From Mucilaginibacter sp. (GTDB lineage: Bacteria; Bacteroidota; Bacteroidia; Sphingobacteriales; Sphingobacteriaceae), in the NCBI GenBank assembly GCA_028288025.1, contig JAQBOM010000037.1, forward strand, positions 112,061 through 176,060: a stretch of 64,000 bases of DNA, in the 5' to 3' direction. Made by a program: the position numbers and the translations under genes. Shown here piece by piece: positions 30,107 to 38,166 of this stretch (its first letter is position 1; every line of letters begins with the position of its first letter). Below the pieces are notes generated by a model, which did no database searches, was not told the origin of the DNA, and saw only the letters and a program-made list of their open reading frames with translations.

Positions 30107-30116
30107 AACCGTTCAT
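30054..30116 (-). CDS. Putative histidine-rich leader peptide of the his operon: MNGYTLYHPHLHHHHHVVIR
   Basis: Minus-strand ATG AAC GGT TAT ACA TTA TAT CAT CCC CAT CTG CAC CAT CAC CAC CAT GTG GTG ATC AGA TAA; 7 of 20 residues His; upstream of hisG and behind a canonical promoter. Confidence 0.85.
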   Translation of the reverse strand: MNGYTLYHPHLHHHHHVVIR

Positions 30117-30126
30117 TTTTTATATT

Positions 30127-30154
30127 GTAGAGACGCAATGTTTTGTGTCTCTAC
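30127..30154. repeat. Hairpin GTAGAGACgCA-ATGTTT-TGtGTCTCTAC in the his leader 5' end
   Basis: Arms match 10 of 11 bp. Confidence 0.7.
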
Positions 30155-30166
30155 TGTTGAGCAGTG

Positions 30167-30197
30167 CAAATATAGGCAGTTGTTTGTGAAATCAAAA
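30167..30197 (-). promoter_or_regulatory. Promoter of the his operon (-33 TTTTG, 18-nt spacer, -7 TATATTTG)
   Basis: Plus-strand CAAATATA (30167-30174) and CAAAA (30193-30197). Confidence 0.7.
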
Positions 30198-30249
30198 TTT
30201 ATTTGGCGAGTTGTAAATTATAAGCGCAGGCCGGCGGCCAATATAAAAC

Positions 30250-31755
30250 CTACCGTTCACCATTATATTCATAAATCGCACCGTCCGCAAATTGCTTCAG
30301 CAGGGTAAGCTTTTTAACTTTAATTATATCCTTTAAACTGATGAGCTCGGGGTTATCCATAGATGGAAACCACACCAGGTAGTAGTGTTTAATCGTATAA
30401 AATTTTTGAATATCAGCCTTAAAATAACGGTGCGGCAATAATTTGGCGTAAGTACCGGATAAAAAATAAAGCGCCTCGTTTGCATCAGAATAAATCGGGA
30501 TGCCCGGCTTGAAAACCTTTTTATTCTTTTTCAGATATGCTGCGAAAGGTGATTTATTCCATGAATCGTCCGAATATCCGGGTACACCGTAATCGTTTTC
30601 ATCATCATACCGCTGCATATCGGCTGATAGCTCCTGGTACGAGAAGCCGAGCATCAGTAAACCAAAAACGATGGTAAGTATCCATTTCCAGCGATGGCTG
30701 ACATTTCTTATAACCCCGATGGCCCAGTACGTGCAGCTTAATAATAAGGGGATAAATATGGGGGCCAGCAGACGTGTGTTAATTCTTTCGTATCGTGATA
30801 GCGTTGAAGATACAACTATAAACAAGCCGTAAATAAGCGCGAATGTAGAAACAAGGTTCTCGTAGGTGCGTATGCTCCGGTGAAAATAATTAAATACCAC
30901 CACTGCGGTAAGCCCTATAAACAGGATGATGGCAATTGCAGTAGCAAAGGGGTATAATTTTTCGGAAAAGCCTGTCCAATCACACATAACTGTACCAAAA
31001 TAGTGCAGGTTTTCCACAAAGGGCGTAACCGAAGCTTCACGTGGACCGGTGAGCTTACTGGTGGTCATAGCATTCCTTAGCAGGTTTAGTGCCAGTATCG
31101 AAGAGGCTGCCACACCATATATTAATATGTGGACTATCTTTTTTTTCAAAGGCAGGTACCTGTCCAATAACATTAAAAGGCCGCCGGTACCGATAAGTGT
31201 TATACCTGCGTAGCGGGTGATGCTGCTTAGGGCGGCTACGCCCGCAAACACAAGCAGGGTGGGCAAGGTATGCTGAACCAGGTATTGCCTGCAGGCGATA
31301 ATAAAAAACAGGAAGATGAGGATAAACAGTGTCTCGGACCACAGGTACGTATATATATTCAGCAATGCTGGACTTAATACGATCGCAGGCAGCATCAGCC
31401 ATTTATACAGCCATGGCCCCGACCTGAACCGTTGTATGATCCACCCGCTTAAAAATATAAGTGTGGCGAACATTAATCCGTTTAAAACCGGTCCCGCGGC
31501 GATAGGATCGATTCCGGTAAAAAGCAGCACGACCCACAAAAAGAACGGGTAAAAAACCGGGAAGTCGGTTATGTAGGTATTGTTAAAGGTGATAAGCGAG
31601 CCATGCGCATGTAAATTACGTGCAGCGCTGGTGTACATAATTGAATCGGGCGAAATGCCTATACCGCTGTATGTGGTGTATAGATATATCAAATAAAAAC
31701 CAACGGCCGAGGCAACGAGCGTATCATAGGTTCTTAAGAAGCGGTTTAGGGTCAT
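30250..31755 (-). CDS. Polytopic membrane protein, probable GT-C/ArnT-like glycosyltransferase
   Basis: 501 aa, many TM helices, N-terminal SPDSIMYTSAARNLHAHGSL resembles the GT39/PMT-like first loop. Confidence 0.65.
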   Translation of the reverse strand: MTLNRFLRTYDTLVASAVGFYLIYLYTTYSGIGISPDSIMYTSAARNLHAHGSLITFNNTYITDFPVFYPFFLWVVLLFTGIDPIAAGPVLNGLMFATLIFLSGWIIQRFRSGPWLYKWLMLPAIVLSPALLNIYTYLWSETLFILIFLFFIIACRQYLVQHTLPTLLVFAGVAALSSITRYAGITLIGTGGLLMLLDRYLPLKKKIVHILIYGVAASSILALNLLRNAMTTSKLTGPREASVTPFVENLHYFGTVMCDWTGFSEKLYPFATAIAIILFIGLTAVVVFNYFHRSIRTYENLVSTFALIYGLFIVVSSTLSRYERINTRLLAPIFIPLLLSCTYWAIGVIRNVSHRWKWILTIVFGLLMLGFSYQELSADMQRYDDENDYGVPGYSDDSWNKSPFAAYLKKNKKVFKPGIPIYSDANEALYFLSGTYAKLLPHRYFKADIQKFYTIKHYYLVWFPSMDNPELISLKDIIKVKKLTLLKQFADGAIYEYNGER

Positions 31756-31764
31756 GTAGATTCA

Positions 31765-31803
31765 ATTTGAAAATTTGAAGATTTCAGTCTTCAAATTTCA
31801 AAT
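31765..31803. repeat. Short-word inverted array ATTTGAAAATTTGAAGA / TCTTCAAATTTCAAAT
   Basis: Near-perfect arms with a 6-nt loop, between two minus-strand genes. Confidence 0.75.
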
Positions 31804-31807
31804 AATT

Positions 31808-32299
31808 TTACGCAATTAAATCCAATATTTCGTTTAACGGTTGATCGCTATCAATTAAAATACCTTTAACACCCGCCGCGGTTGCCGCTTCAATGTCGCG
31901 CTCACGGTCGCCGATAAAATAGGATAGGGAAGGGTCGAGGTTATATTTTTCTATCCCCTGCAGCAGTAAGCCGGGCTTTGGCTTACGGCAATTGCATTCA
32001 CCGGTAAAATCGGGGTGGTGCGGGCAATAAAAAATATCTTTTATTTCAATACCATGGCTGCGGTAAGTTTCTTTTAAATGCGCATGCATTTTGGCTAACT
32101 CATCTTCATTGTACCACCCTTTTGCCAGGCCGCCCTGGTTGGTTGCAACTAAAAGTAAATAGCCGCGATCCTGCAGTGTTTTTAGCGTTTGAAAATTATC
32201 CAGTATATGGAAATCCTCAAAACGGCACACATAATCACCCATTTCACGGTTCAATACGCCATCACGGTCTAAAAAAACAGCTTTATTTTTTGCAGGCAT
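31808..32299 (-). CDS. gmhB: D-glycero-beta-D-manno-heptose 1,7-bisphosphate 7-phosphatase (HAD-IIIA)
   Basis: KAVFLDRDGVLNREMGDYVCR; VATNQGGLAKG; CPHHPDFTGECNCRKPKPG. Confidence 0.88.
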   Translation of the reverse strand: MPAKNKAVFLDRDGVLNREMGDYVCRFEDFHILDNFQTLKTLQDRGYLLLVATNQGGLAKGWYNEDELAKMHAHLKETYRSHGIEIKDIFYCPHHPDFTGECNCRKPKPGLLLQGIEKYNLDPSLSYFIGDRERDIEAATAAGVKGILIDSDQPLNEILDLIA

Positions 32300-32330
32300 T
32301 TATTAAAATTTCGGCAAATGTAATAAAGAA

Positions 32331-32410
32331 AGTCTGGAGTCTTAAGTCCAGTCTTGAGTGAATCGGGCAAAACTTATAGTTAATCCTCAATCGACTTAAG
32401 ACTACAGACT
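32331..32410. repeat. Short-word inverted array AGTCTGGAGTCTTAAGTC / GACTTAAGACTACAGACT
   Basis: Arms at 32331-32348 and 32393-32410 match 17 of 18. Confidence 0.8.
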
Positions 32411-32420
32411 TAGGACCTAA

Positions 32421-32984
32421 TTAATTGCTCTTAAAAGTATAAGGCAAATTATTAAAGGCGCCGGCGGTAACATGGTCTAAAGTAACGGTCGCAATATTTC
32501 CCTGACTGTCATATGTATTTTTTAATGAAGTAAAAGAAAATGTCCCGGTTATCTGCCGCTTAACCGAATCGATGGCCGAGATAATGATCCCTCCTGACCC
32601 GGGCCCAACTGTGCCCTGGGGCGCCAGCACATAAGCGCCCGACGAGTTTTTTTGCATAGTATAATATGACATGAGCAAATCCGGGGTATTATCAACAATA
32701 AAAGTGGCTAGCGGGAACCCGCTGGTGTTAATGGCATTGTTTTGCGTTAAGGCAACGTTTATTTCTTTATTTGTACCGATGCCTGTACAGGTAAACACCT
32801 TTGTTTTTGTGGCTGAATTGTAGGTTATTGCAGCCCTTACAGTATCCGCTATCCATGTGGTGTCGTTGACAACAGCAAACAAGGTTGTGTTTGAGGTGGC
32901 TGTGGCCGTAACAGTGTCTTTTTTACAATTTTGCAATAATAGTACTGCAGATAATAATGCGATAATAAGTGAAAATCTCTTCAT
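32421..32984 (-). CDS. Putative lipoprotein (DUF6252-like)
   Basis: Lipobox LLQNCKKD; FAVVNDTTWIADTVRA... Confidence 0.6.
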   Translation of the reverse strand: MKRFSLIIALLSAVLLLQNCKKDTVTATATSNTTLFAVVNDTTWIADTVRAAITYNSATKTKVFTCTGIGTNKEINVALTQNNAINTSGFPLATFIVDNTPDLLMSYYTMQKNSSGAYVLAPQGTVGPGSGGIIISAIDSVKRQITGTFSFTSLKNTYDSQGNIATVTLDHVTAGAFNNLPYTFKSN

Positions 32985-33081
32985 ATATAATAATTTCCCA
33001 ACACAACGGCTTTTGGCTAAAAATCATATATGTGTATTGTTTATTTTACATAATTTAACATTCCCGGCTTACCCTCGGCGC

Positions 33082-33121
33082 GTTTTCTGTTTAAAGAAGA
33101 AGTTTTCTGTTTAAAGAAGAA
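33082..33121. repeat. Exact tandem duplication of 20 bp GTTTTCTGTTTAAAGAAGAA
   Basis: Two perfect adjacent copies, 33082-33101 and 33102-33121. Confidence 0.9.
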
Positions 33122-33136
33122 TAGGAGTTACTGCGA

Positions 33137-33334
33137 TTACTTAAAGTACGACATTGGTATGATCTTCCACATACCGTGCGACAGGTGGCCTATAAGCAGT
33201 TCGTAGATCAAATATATTGGCCAGAAAATATAAGTGATCAAAAGGATAATTAGGTTGTGATTATAATACCAGCTTATCATTAACGCGTATATTCCCAATA
33301 CGAGGTATACGATACTTGAATCTTTGTTTCTCAT
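33137..33334 (-). CDS. Small hypothetical membrane protein (65 aa)
   Basis: MRNKDSSIVYLVLGIYALMISWYYNHNLIILLITYIFWPIYLIYELLIGHLSHGMWKIIPMSYFK, two TM segments. Confidence 0.6.
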   Translation of the reverse strand: MRNKDSSIVYLVLGIYALMISWYYNHNLIILLITYIFWPIYLIYELLIGHLSHGMWKIIPMSYFK

Positions 33335-33818
33335 GACGTGATAAAATTTTAATCGTGAAAGTTTACGGGGTTAAGCTAACATTTAAACGTAAAAAATCCA
33401 AACGGAACAATCCATCTCTTTAGTTTACGCGCAACAAAATCTAAAATATAAGGACCGGCCCGCTAATAGTGTGACTTTTTTAAAGGTAAAAACTATTTTT
33501 TGAAGCGTAAATTGCGTTATAGATACTATAAATTTCGGTCTTTTAGCTGATTTATCCACAGTCCGGGTTAACACATCAAGTGATTTCTTTGAAGTATTGC
33601 CAACCTTTTTTATATTTCGATCAATGGCGGCGTTATTCAGGTTTTTAAACTACCCCGGCTTACCTATAATAAACCACTGCCTTAATCAAAAGAGAGGATT
33701 TCCCCTATGGCCCGGACCCAAGGGCGTTAACAGTTGACTTGCACTCCGGGTAACCGTGTTATAGCCAAAAAAGTGCCCACACGAGCGTAAAATGACGTTT
33801 TTATTAGCGCGCCCATAG

Positions 33819-34013
33819 CAAAACAAAACATGGACAGACCTTGCGCCAAACGAGATTATCAAGCACGCCTTTGCCTGTAAGTCGGGCCCGATTGAAGCGG
33901 TTATTTATTCCCCGCGCTTGTTTCTTAAGTAGGATGAACGGGATACATTGTTTGAAAAAATGAAGCAGTTATTGAAGAAAACAGCTATAACTATAGGTAG
34001 TTTACCTACATAG
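33819..34013 (+). pseudogene. Decayed coding fragment with an in-frame stop: WTDLAPNEIIKHAFACKSGPIEAVIYSPRLFLK*DERDTLFEKMKQLLKKTAITIGSLPT*
   Basis: One frame reads protein-like sequence across a single TAG at 33930-33932, in an ~860-bp gap without ORFs. Confidence 0.45.
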
Positions 34014-34201
34014 CCGCTTACGCATTGTTAACAACTTAATTATAATAAAACTATAGTCTTTGTTAAGTTTGTTCGCAATGCATATTTATTTATCTTGCCG
34101 GCTGTGATAGCTAGCGAAAAGCATTGAATAAATTATTGCAGGGCGACCAATTCAATAAACAATTTCCCCGAAAGGGGGTAACTTAAAAACAACAACTTAT
34201 C

Positions 34202-34408
34202 ATGGCAACATCAGGAATTACTGCGTATTCAGTAAAAACAAAAACCAAAAACGTTCCAATGCTTAACCCTGTGATCGATATCAAATCGGGCAGATACATT
34301 GCAACAGGAAACGACGCGGCAGGCAATAAAATGGCTGCAATTATGGGAAAATCAACCGCCGAAGAGCATGTCAAAAACGGCAACGCCAAAAAAGGTTCCG
34401 GCTGGTAG
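34202..34408 (+). CDS. Small conserved hypothetical protein (68 aa)
   Basis: MATSGITAYSVKTKTKNVPMLNPVIDIKSGRYIATGNDAAGNKMAAIMGKSTAEEHVKNGNAKKGSGW; followed by a terminator hairpin. Confidence 0.75.
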   Translation: MATSGITAYSVKTKTKNVPMLNPVIDIKSGRYIATGNDAAGNKMAAIMGKSTAEEHVKNGNAKKGSGW

Positions 34409-34480
34409 TCAAAAAAGGTTAAAGCTGAAAGGTTGAAGGCGAAAGGTATTGCTTTCTCCTGAAGCCCGGAGGCCCGATAA

Positions 34481-34514
34481 TAAACCCATCTAACTTACAA
34501 GTTAGATGGGTTTA
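34481..34514. terminator. Bidirectional terminator hairpin TAAACCCATCTAACTT-ACA-AGTTAGATGGGTTTA
   Basis: About 15-bp near-perfect stem, 3-nt loop, between convergent genes. Confidence 0.8.
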
Positions 34515-34532
34515 TAGTTTAATAGAAAAACG

Positions 34533-35300
34533 TTATCGGCCTGCCCTGTCCAGGAGTTGTATTTGCTGTTTATAGGCAGGCGGCAGCAATATGTTCTTAA
34601 AAAGCCCTTCAAGGTTAATCTTTCTCAGTAGCTTATATATTCTCAACAACGGGATCGCCCATGGTATCCCATTAGGCAGAAGCTGCTTTTTTACCTTTGC
34701 GGGAACTAGGCGCATTTGTACCTGCTTTAAAACCGGGTATCTTATTGGCCCCAATCGTTTTTTATATTGCTTATACAGGTCTTTTGTAAACATGCTGTAT
34801 ATTAAGTCCGCATCCAGGTGGGTTTCTCTCATGGTTTCCCATTCCTCATACCCAGTTGGTAATCCCCCCAGGTTCATTTGCAGACCGACGCGGTAAAACA
34901 CGTTAAAGACCTCTTCTTTTTCGGTTGGGGTTAGTTTTCTATCCAGTAACTCAAACGAGCGGATGGAATAATCAATGAGCATAAATAATACATCCCTGTA
35001 GGCCCAATCCGGAATATTCGCACCGCGGGCGGCTTCAACGTTGTGATGGATATCCGTAATTTTATCAATGGCCCGCATGGCATCGTCTCGTTCCGAAAAA
35101 ATGATCTGACGGGCATAAGCAACCGTTGAGAATAACCTGCCAATTGGGTCGGCAGGCAGACGTCCCGTAAAATATAACCAGTCTACCGCCCTGTTCAACG
35201 CAAACTCGGCCGCAGCCCCGGCGAATATGAATAATACAGTGTCTGCCCGGCCCCATATTTTCCTGACTATCGAATTAGCCGATACAAAATTTTCGTTCAT
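34533..35300 (-). CDS. DUF2236 / oxygenase MpaB family protein
   Basis: WGRADTVLFIFAGAAAEFALNRAVDWLYFTGRLPADPIGRLFSTVAYARQIIF. Confidence 0.75.
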   Translation of the reverse strand: MNENFVSANSIVRKIWGRADTVLFIFAGAAAEFALNRAVDWLYFTGRLPADPIGRLFSTVAYARQIIFSERDDAMRAIDKITDIHHNVEAARGANIPDWAYRDVLFMLIDYSIRSFELLDRKLTPTEKEEVFNVFYRVGLQMNLGGLPTGYEEWETMRETHLDADLIYSMFTKDLYKQYKKRLGPIRYPVLKQVQMRLVPAKVKKQLLPNGIPWAIPLLRIYKLLRKINLEGLFKNILLPPAYKQQIQLLDRAGR

Positions 35301-35686
35301 CTGGTTATTAAACTCCCCGCTGCTCTTTTTCTTATGTTCTCCGAAACAATGACCAATAAAATCCCCAATGTATATGCCAACAAATCAGTAATCGAAAAAA
35401 AGGTGCCTAAAAGTATTTTAGCCACGCTGTTATTTTGCAACCCGAGTATGTTTACCAGGTGAAAATATTGCGATATCTCAACAGCATAAGCAAAAATTAA
35501 TAGATAACAGGCCGTTTGCAGCACGGGTAAATTTAAAAAGCTTTTCACGATACAATAAATCAGGATAACGACTAAAAAATCGCCGCCGTAGGGTCGGATG
35601 ATGGCATCGTGCATATATGTACCGATTAACACTTCGGTTATAAACAAGGCTAATGCAAGAAGGAAATAAGATTTATTGAAGGCCAT
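35297..35686 (-). CDS. DUF2809 family membrane protein
   Basis: DAIIRPYGGDFLVVILIYCIVKSF...AYAVEISQYFHLVNILGL; 4-nt overlap with the downstream gene. Confidence 0.75.
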   Translation of the reverse strand: MAFNKSYFLLALALFITEVLIGTYMHDAIIRPYGGDFLVVILIYCIVKSFLNLPVLQTACYLLIFAYAVEISQYFHLVNILGLQNNSVAKILLGTFFSITDLLAYTLGILLVIVSENIRKRAAGSLITR

Positions 35687-35908
35687 AGAATTGGTATTAT
35701 TAAAAGTACTTTGCATTACAAAGTTAATAATTTTTAATAATCCTGCAAATGAATAGTTTAGTTAGCAAAGGGTAGCTTATCGGGTCGGTTTGCGTAAAAC
35801 CCGGTCTATTTTGCTATCTTTGCGTAAATAGCTTTTATTAATCATTCAATTAGCCGGCTTGAAGATCACAGCCCGGACCAGGCTATTTTTCACTAAATAA
35901 AATATATC

Positions 35909-36109
35909 ATGGCGAAATCCCAGGCAACCTTCATGAAGAAGCAACTTGAAAAGAACAGGCAGAAAAAAAAGGAAGATAAAGAGCAGCGAAAGCTCGATCG
36001 CCAGCAAAATTCAGCTGGTGGGGGTATGGATAATATGATGGCATATGTAAACGAGTTTGGCGAGATCACCTCGACCCCGCCTGAAAATAAAAACATTAAA
36101 ACAGATTAA
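35909..36109 (+). CDS. Small highly basic Bacteroidota protein (66 aa)
   Basis: MAKSQATFMKKQLEKNRQKKKEDKEQRKLDRQQNSAGGGMDNMMAYVNEFGEITSTPPEN. Confidence 0.75.
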   Translation: MAKSQATFMKKQLEKNRQKKKEDKEQRKLDRQQNSAGGGMDNMMAYVNEFGEITSTPPENKNIKTD

Positions 36110-37233
36110 GCCGATTTTAAGGTCAGTGCCGGCTCCTCGGGGGCAATAGTTTTTTGCTTTTCGGGGCGTTTGAACGTAAATAGCCACCATATATTAAAGT
36201 GCATACACAGGTTATAAAATACCACCGGTATTATCACACCAGATACCCAAACCAGTATAACAACAGCAGGCACATATGTGAGTTTTAACACGTTTACCAA
36301 TACAACCCTTGCTATGGTAACTACAATGATCTGCATGCAATAAACAAAAAGGGAGTTAAATCCGATCACCCGCAAAAACCTCAACACATTATACTTCTGC
36401 AGCAGAAATGAGAAGTTAATGGAAATGGTACAGCCCAGCAACGCTTCGAACAGGAAAAAGAAGGGCATTTTGTGTTCCACATAGTTAATGCCTTCGACCC
36501 CGCCATTCAGATTTATTTTGGCAAACTGGTATTGTACCAGTAAAAATATCACCAGCAGCGGAAAAAATATTTTAAGCGAGGAAAATCGTTTAACGTTTTC
36601 GTCGGCCAGCAGGCCGCTTGATATCAGGTCGCCAATCGAGAAAAAGAGATAAAATTCACAGATATCGGTCAAAGCGCCTGCGTGAAGATCGTTAAGATGA
36701 AGATAGGCCGAAAAGCAGTACAATATCAGGCCAAGGCCCACTTGGGCCAGGGGTTTCATTTTCAGCAGGGATTTTAACATCGCATAAATTACACCGATAA
36801 AGAAAAGCGCATTCAGGTACCAGAAGTGGCCGTCCTGCCGTGGGTCGATCAGCAGGTCGAGATAATTTACAGGCTTAATTGAATTGTTTGTGAACCGGGC
36901 TGTCAGTAGCTGCAGCGTGATTTGTATCGCACCCCAAACCAGCAGCGGATATAAGATGGTATCGGCACGGTTGCTGATGTACGTGGTTACACCTTTTCTT
37001 TTCAATCCCGAAGCGATGAATATGCCCGAAATAATAAAAAATAAAGGCATCCGGAAACCATACAGAAATGTACCGATGTAATTGAAGAAAGGATAAGAAC
37101 TTAAAGCTACGTGACCCTGGAGTATCGACAACGTATGGCCGAAGCCCACCAATATGATGCTTATGCCTTTATCATAGTCGATCCATTTCCAGCGTTTTTC
37201 CCGTAAAATGTTTTGTGTATTAAAAATATCCAT
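36106..37233 (-). CDS. Acyltransferase 3 family membrane protein
   Basis: KRWKWIDYDKGISIILVGFGHT...FRMPLFFIISGIF. Confidence 0.85.
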   Translation of the reverse strand: MDIFNTQNILREKRWKWIDYDKGISIILVGFGHTLSILQGHVALSSYPFFNYIGTFLYGFRMPLFFIISGIFIASGLKRKGVTTYISNRADTILYPLLVWGAIQITLQLLTARFTNNSIKPVNYLDLLIDPRQDGHFWYLNALFFIGVIYAMLKSLLKMKPLAQVGLGLILYCFSAYLHLNDLHAGALTDICEFYLFFSIGDLISSGLLADENVKRFSSLKIFFPLLVIFLLVQYQFAKINLNGGVEGINYVEHKMPFFFLFEALLGCTISINFSFLLQKYNVLRFLRVIGFNSLFVYCMQIIVVTIARVVLVNVLKLTYVPAVVILVWVSGVIIPVVFYNLCMHFNIWWLFTFKRPEKQKTIAPEEPALTLKSA

Positions 37234-37418
37234 CGATAATCCTAGTGTATTAATTTCTATTCAATTAAATCTTAACAATCTGCTGCTAATCTTTTTATAT
37301 TAAAGTTAAAACCGGAAGAAAATGTTTTAATTCCCCCCGTTTTTCATAACAAGCAATAAGCAGACCAATTGATTTAGACAGCCGGGAGTTTGTGGATTTT
37401 GATGAGCCGGGCAAGGGA

Positions 37419-37643
37419 TTAATCAAGGATAATATACCATTTGCTGTCATCATCTTTGGCATAGGTGAGTCCGTCGCTCATTTCGTGTACATCCCGCTTA
37501 TATTTCTGGCTGTACCAGGTTTTGGTTTCATGAACCCGCATGCCACCATTTTCCCTGCGGAGATATAACTGCAAGGCGCCTAATGAAGGTGCTACTTCAT
37601 TTAACCGCTGTTCTTCACTTTCTCTTACAAACGCTGAGCTCAT
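37419..37643 (-). CDS. Hypothetical 74-aa protein
   Basis: Isolated intact ORF. Confidence 0.55.
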   Translation of the reverse strand: MSSAFVRESEEQRLNEVAPSLGALQLYLRRENGGMRVHETKTWYSQKYKRDVHEMSDGLTYAKDDDSKWYIILD

Positions 37644-37752
37644 AATAATTCTTTTTTTATGATAACATACACAGTTTGGAAATGTTTAATAGAGCAACGG
37701 CGAATTTGACCGGCTGTTTTATGTACATTTACTATTGTTAAAAAGAATAGCC

Positions 37753-37992
37753 ATGTGGACAGAAACCGATAATAAACTTTATAAATCTTTTACGTTTAAA
37801 GATTTTTCTGAAGCCTTTTCATTTATGACGAGGGTAGCCTTTGCGGCCGAAAAAATGGATCATCACCCCACCTGGACCAACACCTGGAACAAAGTTGAGA
37901 TATGGCTTAGTACCCACGACGCTGGTGACGTAGTCACTGACAAGGATAAAGCCCTGGCTAAGGCAATTGATAAGGTTAGTCTTAAGTCGTGA
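37753..37992 (+). CDS. Pterin-4a-carbinolamine dehydratase (4a-hydroxytetrahydrobiopterin dehydratase)
   Basis: [59 protein letters not shown]. Confidence 0.92.
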   Translation: MWTETDNKLYKSFTFKDFSEAFSFMTRVAFAAEKMDHHPTWTNTWNKVEIWLSTHDAGDVVTDKDKALAKAIDKVSLKS

Positions 37993-38075
37993 GTCTAAAG
38001 TCCGAAGTCTTAAGCCGAAAAGGTCGCTTTAGAAAATACTTCATAATTCTTCTACTTGGGACTTTCGACTTAAAT
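37977..38075. repeat. Short-word inverted array (AGTCTTAAGTC family) overlapping the 3' end of the pterin dehydratase gene
   Basis: AGTCTTAAGTCGTGAGTCTAAAGTCCGAAGTCTTAAG and ACTTGGGACTTTCGACTTAAAT. Confidence 0.65.
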
Positions 38076-38166
38076 AGCAATCCACATCCCGTTAACTTTT
38101 CCACAATCCGGTTAAACGCCGTTCAATCCATTAACTTTACCGACCTGATAAAAAGGATTAAACCGC

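Noticed and set aside
33552-33560. Perfect DnaA-box-like TTATCCACA in an intergenic region
   Set aside because: A single box with no cluster, no dnaA/dnaN neighbour and no AT-rich unwinding module; insufficient for oriC. rpmH-rnpA is also present but without dnaA.
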